From Adenophora triphylla var. japonica (Eukaryota > Streptophyta > Magnoliopsida > Asterales > Campanulaceae): a stretch of 64,000 nt of DNA. The stretch is from NCBI GenBank assembly GCA_022495995.1, contig JAFEMH010007457.1, positions 24,958 through 88,957 of the forward strand, read 5' to 3'. Under the pieces are notes generated by a model. That model did not search any database, was not told where the DNA came from, and saw only the letters and a program-made list of their open reading frames with translations. Positions 54,589-64,000 of this stretch are shown in pieces. The stretch's first letter is position 1, and every line of letters starts with the position of its first letter. Position numbers and translations under genes: made by a program.

Positions 54589-56069
54589 TTTCTTATACAT
54601 TAGGACACATCATTTTGTTTATTTCCCTTGGGTCCATATGGGGGATGTTTACTCCCCTAAAACCCCCATTTCACTTTATATATTAATGTAAATCCTAAAC
54701 TACCCATCCACCCTCACCCAATCTAACCCTTAAAGCAACACTCGCCTCTCTCACGCTAGAGTCACGTCAATTCGAGAATGTCACGGAACGCGAGAGGCGG
54801 GACGAGAAGTATGTTTGTCCCACAGCGAAAGGGGGTGATGAGATCGGGGCGGGGCTTGGGACTAAAAATACCTCGCGTCCCCATCCCGCGTCCCGTTTTC
54901 CGCGGGAGGCCGCGGGATGCAGTGGGGCAATGCGGGACCCCGTTGACCGGGGAGGATAAGCGCTTGTCTAGCTTGCTTTGTTGGAATTCTTGTTGAAATT
55001 AATGCTTTAATTCCAGTGATTTTCTGAGTTTGATTATTGCCTTTAACCACTGGAATTAATTTCAAGCGCTGTGGTTAGTCTACGTGGTAAGAAAATGTTT
55101 ACTTGTATTACTTTGTGCATATTCTTCCTATCTCGTCATAATCAGCTTGTAGAAATGTGGGTCAGTTGGTGTGTAAGATCCAAGTTTATTTTTGGAAGCT
55201 TTTAGGCGGAAATGACTGGAAGTGATGTGAGGCTCAGAGTAAAATAGGGGTCCTGCAACGTTGATCTTTGAAAGTTATTACAGCTTGTTCTTAGTGTTTT
55301 TGGCGGGGGTATTTGGTATTGTTTCAGAAGTTCCTTTATTCACGAATTCTAAGCAAAGTAGTAGAATACATTAGGAAGGTTGATGATGAAGATGGACAAA
55401 CCTGGATTGAGATGAAGGCGGCCGAGTCCGGGGGTGGGGGGATTTTTTGAATACCTTCATATTGTTGAAGGTCGAACCCACTTTGTTGTAAGTGGCTTTG
55501 GCCATTGGGTTCTATTATGAAAGTATTGTTCTTTGCGTTATTCTTGAGGGATTTGTATGATACTTGGTTTTCAAGTGGGACATAGTCCAGGATTAAATAC
55601 ATTCGAGAGCAACGGCTCGCAGCCAAGATCAGCGGCTTCAGTGAAGCCTTCACGCTTGAACGTCGCGGGGACAGAGGCAAGGATGAGGGCGGGACCGCAG
55701 CTATGTTGTCCCGCGATAGGAGCAGAGGGAAACGAGACGCAACCACGAGGCAACGCAACGGGACGGGACTAAAATACTCGCGTCCCATCCTGTCCCGGAA
55801 TCTATTGCGGGGACGGGACATCCCGACGGACCATCCCAACTTGGCGGCTCTACTATCACCCCTACATTTTTCTACCGCCTTTCTCTCTTTACTATCTCTC
55901 TCTATTTTACACCATTTCTCATCCATTCAAGTTTCTCACGTTCATCACTTTCCATTTGTTTCTCTCGCATTCTCAGCCTTCAACACCTCACACAATTTCG
56001 TTCCTTCTTCTCTTCTCTTTCTCTCCCTGCTTGCCACTGGCTTGACGTTGCACCTTTCATCTTGCTCGA
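54589..56069. other. Intergenic, two GGGACGGGAC-rich segments, no gene recognised
   Basis: 54775-54960 and 55650-55840 are GC-rich with GGGACGGGAC/GTCCCGTCCC units and a shared ACTAAAAATACCTCGCGTCCC-like block, so they are probably related MITE-like repeats. 54960-55640 between them is ordinary unique-looking DNA. The CT-rich 55850-56045 looks like a gene leader but has no downstream ORF. Open frames here are not credible. Confidence 0.45.
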
Positions 56070-56904
56070 TGCTACCCCGAAAAATATCAAATGTGGGTTC
56101 TTTTACCGAGGCTGAAGGGATCAAGATACTTTCCGGCCAAACTTCTTTCCTTAGTTGGTTTTCCTACACACAAGAAAACACGTGAACTAGGCGGGGGTGA
56201 CTCCGGCGTGAGTAAGGTCGGACATTGAGTGGTGATAATATCAATGGAAACCACTGAGAGAGAGAGAGAGTAGAGAGAAGACATACCCATGCACGAAATG
56301 ACAGCATTCATCTTTTTATACTCCTAAGCCCCCGTATTGCCTTGCTGACGTAGGGGACAGCTGTCAATCATCATCCAAGAAGGGTTCCCAACCCAACCTC
56401 GAGTTAGTGGGATTTCAATATTCACCTTGTGCGTGATCGCACGTCAATCACCTGTCCTTCGGCTAGGGTTAGGGAGGCGCGAGGCGCCCCAAATCCGAGA
56501 CTAGGCAAACCGGGAATGCCCAGTGCCCGCGTAGCTGCCGCTCTAGCGAAAAACCTTGGAAGGAAGAAGAAGGGCGACATTCCTAGAAGGTGCGCACTAA
56601 AGCCCGATGCCCGCGGGGAAACAGATCCCCGCCTTATACACATAATCATAATAAGGCTGACTTGACCGTTATACTATGTTTCTCGCATGACCATTTATTG
56701 CGTACGTGGTTGTTCTCTCACTGCGCCTTCTTATCGTTGCCTCGATTTAAGCTTGATGTCGCCCATTCCTTTAATGTCGCTCGCCTTACACATTCTTTTT
56801 AAGACCAGGCCCGAAGTCCAGGTGGGCTCGGCCTTCATTACTGGCCAGTGGGCCTAATCCCGAAAAGTACTCGGGCCCGATCCATTTTATACGATCAGCA
56901 TCAC
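56070..56904 (-). repeat. Probable solo LTR of a gypsy-type element
   Basis: On the minus strand it starts TGATGCTGATCGTATAAAATGG and ends near GGGGTAGCA, i.e. TG...CA. It carries a TATA box TATAAAAA (plus 56313-56320) at a U3/R-like position and GC-rich U3 with GGGCCCGA and GGCCCAC. No internal domain lies next to it. A target duplication could not be confirmed. Confidence 0.4.
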
Positions 56905-57479
56905 TTCTCTCTTTGCTACTCTCTATCTTCTATGGCAACCATCACTCTCGGTCCCCTTCCCAAATTTCACTTGTCGCGAATCCAATAGAAAAAACGAAAT
57001 ATGTCCATTTGCTTTAGAGATCTCTTTCTACAAGCCTTGATCCAGATATGTCAACAATTTCACCTGAGGTCAAGTTCTTGCATCAATTAAATACTCGTAA
57101 AGGATTAGTTAGCATCAGAAGTCAAGGCTTATGTTGCACGAAATCGACATTACCATTGGTGTAGAGTAACCTCCTTGTGCTAATGCGAGATCTACTCGAA
57201 GCTGCGTCTAAAGACCCGACTCCGTGATAGTGGAAGAAGTAGGAAGCCGGGGGGACATAGATTCTATATTGTTGACATGGAATAGACATGCGTGAAATTT
57301 TTGCTCCCGAGACACAAGGGAAGACCATCTAGAAGCTAGTTCCAATTTTGCGAAATATTTATGTGTATTTTGTTTTATTGAAATTAGGTTTGAAAGTGGT
57401 TTGAGCCAGGCAGGACATGCTGTCGCCATGCCTGTTTACTACATAATATAGAATCTATAGGTTAGTTTCTCTATAATAC

Positions 57480-58800
57480 GGAAGTTTGTTTGGTACGACC
57501 TCTCCGAGGCTATTTGCGGCTCCGCCTAAAGATGGTGAAAACATACCCCGTACGGCCATAACTCCCGGAGTTATAGGCAATCCGGCTGCATCGCTATAAT
57601 CGCTTCAAGAATCGTAATGAGGTATCTAAGTGAATGCATTCATTTAAGGAAAATCGTTCCCTTGAAGTACTTGGGAGAACTGACTATCCAAGAGCTTCCC
57701 GATGTGCTTTATTTGGACATTTGTATATCTCCAGCCAACCTAGTAAATATCAATGAATAGAATTATATCCAGGTCTGAGTACAATTGTGCAAAAAGAGAT
57801 ACATCAAACTTCGCCCAATAATTTGAGAATATCTCAACTAGAGCCCATCGGTACTCCACTTTCTATTCTTAGTAAGTGCGGTGAAGTGGTCATATGGAGT
57901 CTTAGCTACTTTGCAATTCTTATAACCAAATTTCACTCAATTATACTTTTTCGGTATAATGAAGATTACGATATGGTTATGCCACTTGAGTTGAGCGAGT
58001 CGACTTAAGACCCGAAGAATCACGCTAGCTACTCCCTTATCCTTCATCTCAAACTTACTTTTCAAGAATTCCTTAGTAGTATTAAATTATCCTCATATCC
58101 GTTCCAGCGACAACAAAGATATCATCGACATACGAGACATAAGACAATACTACTATCACCCAATAGCTTTTACTATAAACACAACTTATCCAAACTTCAT
58201 TATTACTTGACGAAGCCAAACGATGAGACAATTTTTATCAAAAATTTCTTCATGCACACGTTGCATAGGGGCTTGTTTTCGAGTCCATACGAGGACTTAA
58301 CAAGTTTACAAACCTTTTTCTCATTGTCCGGAGGCCTCAAGAACCTTCGAGGTTGATCCATATAAATTTCTTCCTCTAGATCGCCATAGAAATGCGAAAG
58401 CGTTCTTAACATCCATCTTACGATGGATAGTAAGATCATATACAAGAGAGACCAATGCTTTATAAGCATTCTGGATTGTAGTCATTCTAGCAACCGACGA
58501 ATAGGTATCGAAATAGTCTATTCCCTCCATTTGCTTGAATTCCTTAGCCACTAACCTAGCCTTAAACTTGTCAACGGTTCCATCCGGTTTCAGTTTCCTT
58601 TTGAAGACCCACTTAGATCCTATCGTGCTACAACCTGACGGAGGGAGATCGACCAATTCCCATGTCCCATTAGAAACAATAGAATCCATCTCACTCTTAA
58701 CGGCATCCTTCCACCGCTTGGCATCGAGAAGTGGCCATATCGCTCATTTGAAGGTTAGAGGATCACCCTCGAAATTGTAAGTGATGAAATCACTTCCATA
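57480..58800 (-). pseudogene. copia reverse transcriptase / RNase H remnant
   Basis: 58689-58321 reads as the RT start: NGTWELVDLPPSG, IGSKWVFKRKLKPDGTVDKFKARLVA, then MDVKNAFAF (normally D-V-x-x-A-F-L). 58469-58203 continues with PRRFLRPPDNEKKVCKL and SSYGL. Further down, fragments such as SYGRTGYVFTI near 57530-57560 come from RNase H. The YVDD box could not be read in one frame. Confidence 0.8.
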
Positions 58801-59077
58801 GTCCTTGGTGGTCCTTGCCTAGTTTGCTCCTTCTTGGTTCCGATCTCATCGTCGGAATGAGTTGCCCAGGAATCAACCCCACATTTGTCGGCTCCTCTAC
58901 TTGACGTAAATGGAACTAGTGGTTGGGTTAGATTCCTTAGGAAGTCCGTCGTTCATAGGAAACACATCCTTAAAAAATGTTGCATCACGTAACTCAACTA
59001 TAGAGTTCACATCTATGCCGGAAATTTCAGGGATTTTATAATAAGAAATCTCAATGCATAGCTTGTTTGAGAATAAC

Positions 59078-59800
59078 CTATAAAGATAGCATCAACGCTT
59101 TAGGTCCAAGCTTTTTCCTTTTGTGTGCGGTACAAGTACCTTTGCAAGGCACCCCCACACTTTTAAGTGTTTCGTGCTTGCTCTGTCGACCTCTCCAAAG
59201 TTCAAACGGACTTTCCTTTCTATGTTTAGGAGGGACTCTATTCGTAATATGGCAAGCCGTATTCAAAGCCTCTCCCCACATATATTTGGGCAAAATTCGT
59301 AACTTATGAGTAAACCTGGTTAATCATATTAGTAAGGGTTCTATTCTTACGTTCAAAGAACACCATTAGATTGAGGGTGTAGGGAGGAGTCTCTTCATGT
59401 ACTATTTCGTTTTCTTGGCAATAATACATGAATGGGTTAGACTCATATTCACCTCCTCTATCGACCTTAACCGTTTAAGTTTCTTGCCGGTTTGTTTTTC
59501 GCTTCATTCTTAAATATAATGAATTTATCTAATGCTTCATCCTTAGAATTAAGCAGATAGACATAACAGTATTTACTAGCATCATCAATAAAGGTGAAAA
59601 AGTATTTATTTTTGTCTTTGGTCAACACGCCATTAAATTCACAAATATCAGTATGAACTAAATCTAGAATTTCAGAATTTCTCACAACCGAATTAAACGG
59701 ACCTTTTGTAGATTTAGCTTCAACACATACATGACACTTAGAATTTTTATCAATAGCATGTTTAGGAATAATATCTAAATTCATCATTCTTTTCACGTAA
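59078..59800 (-). pseudogene. copia integrase remnant
   Basis: 59796-59467 carries CHVCVEAKSTKGPF of the zinc finger, and the catalytic-core start LDLVHTDICEF and FFTFIDDASKYCYVYLL. 59293-59078 is the tail (MWGEALNTACHITNRVP, SPFELWRGR). The part with the second Asp and the Glu is in the frameshifted stretch between them. Confidence 0.83.
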
Positions 59801-59817
59801 TCATAATTAATATGTTT

Positions 59818-61092
59818 CTAAACGACCATGCCAAACATTTGAAGATTCAATGGAATAAGAAACAGATAATCAATAGAACTAAAATTATTGTGCGAACAAA
59901 CATCGCTTTCAACTCTAATTTTAAATAAACCATCCGAGGAATAACCTTTCCCCACAAAACTACCAGAATCCAAAATTATGACCTTATTACATTTAAACGA
60001 AAGCTCAAATCCTTCCCTAACTAAACTAGAACCACTAATAATGTTGCGACGAATATCAGGAACGTGATACACTCGATGCAAGGTAAGAATGCGCCCATTA
60101 GGAAACTTCAGTCCACGCGTCCATCCCAAGCACCTTTGCGCACTAGAGTTCCCCATCGTCGTGATCTACCACGGTCGGCCGGTAAGATACAAATAGCAAT
60201 TTATCGCACAAACGTGCACATTTGCCTCAGTGTCAACTAGCCACTCGTTGGGTTCATAGACAAGTAAGAGTTCGGGACAAGAGGTTACATACTTTGTAAC
60301 ATTGCTTTGGTCGAGCGTCAACTCCAGTGCGTCGAGTCGGGATCATCATAATCCTTCGACCCAACACCATGTTGACAAAGCGGGATGGTCATCGCCAGAG
60401 CCTTGTGGTCCTTTTCCTTTCTTGGATGGGCGAGTCCCTAGAAAAGTGTCCACCTTCTCCACAATTCCAAATAGTTGATTTTGCTTTTGGCTTCTTAAAG
60501 TTATTTTTCTTAACTTTAATCTTATCATGGTTTTCTTTATCCTTAGAGTGAGTTTTCACACCTTTTCCTTTAAACTTGCTTTTACCAGCCACCATATTAG
60601 CAAGCCCTCCACAGTACGCTAGGTTGGTTACCATTATGCACCTGCGAATCGCATTGCATTCATCACTCATTGGAGTGTCAAGCTTCCAAGACGATGCTTG
60701 AGGGTCATACCGAATTTCCCAAGATCGAGGAAACTTCTCAATAATAGCCATGTCAAATAACTTATCAAAGGAAGTCCCATGTCGCATCCTTGAGCGATTG
60801 CAAAATGATTTGGAGTTCGTGCACTTGATTGGTAACCGACTTTCCTCGCTCATACGATAATTCAGGAAACTTACCCACTTGGTACTTTTCCACACCGGAG
60901 TCATCGGTGCCGTACTTTGTGGAAAGCGACTCCCACAAAGGACGCAAAGCAGTGAGAGGAGCAAGAGCAATAGACATCAAAGAGTGCATTCGACAAAGCC
61001 GACGAATGCATCCTCGACCAACATCGTTCCGCTCCTTCCACTGCTGTTAACAAAGCCACACTAACGGGATCATCGGCTTTAGAGCGGGACAT
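59818..61092 (-). pseudogene. copia gag and protease remnant
   Basis: 61092 starts MSRSKADDPVSVALLTAVEG; 60970-60389 reads as the gag body, with a zinc knuckle C-x2-C-x4-H-x4-D/C (WNCGEGGHFSRDS), its last Cys replaced. Near 60250-60217 the protease site reads WLVDTEANVHVC in place of the usual D-S-G-A-T-x-H, so the active-site Gly is lost. 60156-59818 is the gag-pre-integrase segment (RVYHVPDIRRNIISGSSL). Confidence 0.8.
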
Positions 61093-61160
61093 TGAGATGT
61101 CGCATACTGCATATATACCCTTAATTGACAGATCTTCATGCTCGCACCAACGCTTGAAGT

Positions 61161-62583
61161 TCTTTCCACCGAACTTCTCCTAAGATCTCGAGGTGTCATC
61201 ACTAGGGAACTTAAAGTGGAGAACTAGAGGTACCGACGGACATGATTTATCTAATAAAGTATTTTCTCTTAGGACGTTGGAAATTAAATTAAAGCACCAC
61301 AGCATTAAACATTAACAATTTAATCAACAAGTTAGGGGATTTATTGGATCAAGTCAAGAACGTACTCAATAAGCCAAAAAGCAAAAACCGATAGCAAGGA
61401 AACAGGATCGGGGAGAAGAAACAAGATGTAAACAATAAAACAAACGAGATTAGAAAAACTTATCGTGATTTGATCGAAGTCGCCTTAGAAAGATCTGTCC
61501 TGAAGAGAAAATATTGCCCCAATTGGTGCAACTTCAGTACATGTGCAAATTTCTCCGATGATAAAACGATCACGGATTACGTACCACAAATCAAGCCACA
61601 CTGTAGGTAATCACCGGCGGTCCTATCTCGGAGCCGCACTTTGGAATTCTCACGTCAACGAATCTCTAATGAACCCGGAGTAATTGAACAATAGAAAGAA
61701 ACTAGAGAATTGAGTTTTCTCTTGTTAAAATCATATATATAACTCACTGAGGAATAAATAAGAGTATTTATATATATGGTAAACTAGGGTTTTAAGCCTT
61801 AAAAAGCACATAAAAAGCTGATCCACCTCGGCCTAGGAAAAACACCGTAATCGGCGCGTCGGCGCGGCCGCCCTTGAGACTTGCGCGACCGCGCCAACAA
61901 ACAAACATTTGGGGAGTTCACGTCAAACAAACACGCGGGTGTAAGTGCTCCAAATTTGAGTTATTGCTCTTTTTCGTTAGAAAGTTAACGAAAGTTTTAA
62001 CATTTCTAACATTTCTAACAATCTCTAACCTTTCTAACCAAGCAAGGGTAGGTTAGGGTTTGCTATTTAAAAGTTAAACCAAAAAAGGAATCCAAAAAAG
62101 CAAAAGAATTAAGAAAATCCCGAAACAAAGAAGTTGAAAAACAATTTCGCCGATATTTTGAAAAATATTCTTCCTCGTTCGAAAGCCTGGAGCAAGATTT
62201 AATGCACCGGAGCACGTTTTTACAGGACCTCCGCGCGGACATCTTTGAAGCTTTGTGAGGGCCTATAAATTAAACCCTCCTCTCGCCACACAACACATTT
62301 TTGACACAAAGAATTTAAGCTCTACGGCGAAATATAGAGAGAAAACAAATGGGAATCCTTTGATTGCATACTCATTTTCTCTTGAATATTTCCCAATCCA
62401 CTCCAAACATTCTCAAATCACTCTTAAACACACCAAGCTCTGCTTGAAACACTACTCAAGAGGAAGATTAGTGGAGAAAATACGGAGGACTTAAGTGTTA
62501 TCCACTTTGCTTTCTCTTTCGATCAACTCTATCATCAAACCCTAAACACATTCAAGCCTTCAATCCACCCAAACACAAATCCA
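61161..62583. other. Possible copia 5' flank/LTR and unassigned sequence
   Basis: On the minus strand 61870-61660 has a GC-rich CGCGGTCGCG stretch followed by a TATATATAAATA box (61760-61775) and a leader-like sequence, which could be an LTR promoter. No repeat partner or primer site was found. 61970-62580 is A/C-rich with no supported gene. Confidence 0.35.
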
Positions 62584-62674
62584 AACACCAAATCTTGATA
62601 CTCCTCAAGTCAAAACACCAAATCTTGATACTCCTCAAGTCAAAACACCAAATCTTGATACTCCTCAAGTCAAA
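62584..62674 (+). repeat. 30-bp minisatellite, three copies
   Basis: The unit CACCAAATCTTGATACTCCT + CAAGTCAAAA is repeated three times without change. An open frame through it is only the repeat. Confidence 0.95.
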
Positions 62675-63638
62675 TTCCAAGCCTAGGAAGACAGGGTGTC
62701 ACCACTGGCAAAGCCCTCCTTCTCAAAACCCTAAAAATTCTCTTTTAACTTCTTGTTCATCTTGTTCTTCTTACTTGGGTCTTTTTGATGTCTATTTTAA
62801 CTTAAGTTTTGACCTGATGGTCATCTTGAAGTTCATCTTCATGAATGACCATCTCAAATGGTCCACATTTCTAGATCTCTAGTTGATTTTTCTCTTAAAT
62901 TTCATTTCTACAAAACATCCCCTTTCCCTTTGCAAAGGACATGTTTCAACCCCCATAAATTCTGTTGATGACTTGAATATGATGTAACCACTTAACAAAA
63001 AGTAGTGGTATCAAGTCTAGGGATGAAAATGGGGTGAACATAGATGCAAATCCCCCAAAAATCACATTTTCCCTCAAGAACATCTTGCTGTCCAGTAGCA
63101 TTGTTCTGAGACCTCAGTCCATTTTCCTATTTTTTGGACCCAGTAAAACTTGGAATTGGACGTTGACTCACAAAACACTTTTTGTAGCCAACATCTAGAT
63201 CTTTCCAAACATATTTTTATTTATTTTTTTGGGTTAGTGAAACTCCTCTTTTCAATTTTTCTTTAGGAGGCCAGTTCATCAGCTTCTGGAAATCCAGATT
63301 TCACATCTGAGATTTCCAGAAGGTTTTGACCCTCAAATTACTTCCAAAATGGAAAAGTTTATTTTGCAAGAAACCTCTATTTAGGGTGTTTTAAACAACT
63401 TTCATTCTCGGACTTTCCCCAGATTCTGAGGTTTTGAAGCCTTTAAGTCCATTTCAAAGTCAAGGGTCAACTGCTTTCTTTCATTCTGGCAGAATTGCTT
63501 TTCAAATCCAAAAATCTTTTGAGTGCCAAGACTCAACCCAAAAATCACTCCAAAAAATTATGGGATCAGTTTAAAGCCTGGAAAAAAGGAGCTCCCAATT
63601 TTTACTTACCCCAGTTTCAACTTATTTTGGCCAAAACA
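62675..63638. other. Possible LTR interior, no gene
   Basis: T/C-rich sequence without a credible ORF. 62380-63800 has the look of a long LTR (compare the Ogre-like end at 63800) but no second copy lies in the window. Confidence 0.35.
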
Positions 63639-63661
63639 CACACACACACACACACACACAA
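63639..63661. repeat. (CA)n microsatellite
   Basis: About 11 CA units. Confidence 0.93.
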
Positions 63662-63811
63662 ATGATTTTCAGCTTGGAAGACTCGCTTTACGCGGCGCGC
63701 CGGGTGCACACTAACGTCCTTCCCGACGGCGTAACATGACCTCCTCCCGAACCTAAATCTCTTATCTCGGGCTTTTTTCAAAGTTTTGGCCCTTAAAACA
63801 AAAATGGCGTG

Positions 63812-63829
63812 GCGAATCCGTTTGATTTC
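63812..63829 (+). other. Candidate Ogre-type (tRNA-Arg) primer-binding site
   Basis: TGGCGAATCCGTTTGATT follows ACAAAAATGGCG. Ogre elements use a tRNA-Arg site beginning TGGCGACTC after an AAAAATGGCG-like LTR end. The first six bases and CC match; the rest is decayed. The preceding ACGTCCTTCCCGACGGCG block is also typical of Ogre LTR ends. The coordinates are approximate to a few bases. Confidence 0.35.
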
Positions 63830-64000
63830 AAAAATCGGGTACATCACAAGATGACTTACTGGGACTAAGCTTTTTTAATAAAAAATGGTATTCGGGTATA
63901 TCGGGGTGGAAACCACTTAAATTTCCCTGCTATCGCCTCCTAACACGAAGCCGGGATAAATTGTGGTCTAACAATCCCAATGCATCAGTATCACCGTTTT

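Larger units (their letters stand above)
57480..61160 (-). mobile_element. Degenerate Ty1/copia element
   Basis: On the minus strand the order is gag, protease, integrase, RT, RNase H. Integrase before RT is diagnostic of copia. All parts are broken by stops and frameshifts. LTRs were not identified; a promoter-like region at 61660-61870 may be its 5' LTR. 56905-57479, after the RNase H on the minus strand, may include more of its 3' part. Confidence 0.85.

Noticed and set aside
55336..55926. Minus-strand 196-codon open frame
   Set aside because: It crosses a GGGACGGGAC repeat and unrelated DNA, with no recognised domain and odd composition.
56429..56665. Overlapping open frames on both strands at 56.4-56.7 kb
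   Set aside because: They lie in the GC-rich U3 of the probable solo LTR.
62584..62674. CRISPR-like array
   Set aside because: Three identical adjacent 30-bp units have no spacers, and this is plant nuclear DNA; it is a minisatellite.

Overview
The window is nuclear DNA of a eudicot plant. The evidence is spliced genes with GT-AG introns, plant-only gene families (UGT90A-like glycosyltransferase, ALDH2B, CNGC16-like channel, plant F-box/LRR), and a dense load of plant transposons (Ty3/gypsy Tat and Athila types, Ty1/copia, RTE LINE, Stowaway MITEs, Helitrons, Mutator- and hAT-like elements). The species cannot be named from the sequence alone.

Layout. 1-7.0 kb: an intronless F-box/LRR gene on the minus strand, then small repeats (a short Helitron, Stowaway MITEs, duplicated blocks). 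7.04-26.95 kb: one large Tat-lineage gypsy element bounded by LTRs beginning YGATGAG and ending GTCATCA, with a perfect 5-bp AGAGA target duplication. Its gag-pro-RT-RNH-aRNH-INT genes are broken, and it carries a degenerate antisense gene near the 3' LTR. Its integrase is split by a younger 7.2-kb Athila-type element on the opposite strand that keeps only an intact 833-codon gag-protease ORF. 27.8-29.0 kb: a large near-perfect inverted repeat, about 1 kb upstream of a UGT90A-like gene (29.97-31.36 kb) broken by a 2-bp loss in its PSPG box. 32.3-38.8 kb: the DSS1/SEM1 gene (minus strand), whose coding intron is swollen to about 6 kb by a non-autonomous LTR retrotransposon (TSD TTGGT). That element carries fragments resembling a PPR gene, HSP70 and a quinone-oxidoreductase-like gene, and is itself interrupted by a Mutator-like insertion. 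39-45 kb: repeats, a 5'-truncated RTE LINE, a Helitron copy and a 1.7-kb element with long terminal inverted repeats. 45.1-49.1 kb: a complete 11-exon mitochondrial ALDH2B gene (minus). 50.2-53.7 kb: a complete 6-exon CNGC16-like channel gene (minus). 53.8-54.6 kb: a three-level nest, Helitron > hAT-like MITE > SINE-like insertion, each level with recognisable ends or target duplications. 56-64 kb: a probable solo LTR, a decayed copia element (minus), and at the right edge a possible Ogre-type LTR end with its primer-binding site.

The host genes do not form a pathway: protein turnover (F-box, DSS1), small-molecule glycosylation (UGT), aldehyde oxidation (ALDH2B) and ion transport (CNGC). They are independent single genes separated and invaded by transposons. 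Exon boundaries for DSS1, ALDH2B and CNGC16 were joined by hand from splice signals, reading frame and family knowledge. LTR similarities were judged by eye, not computed.
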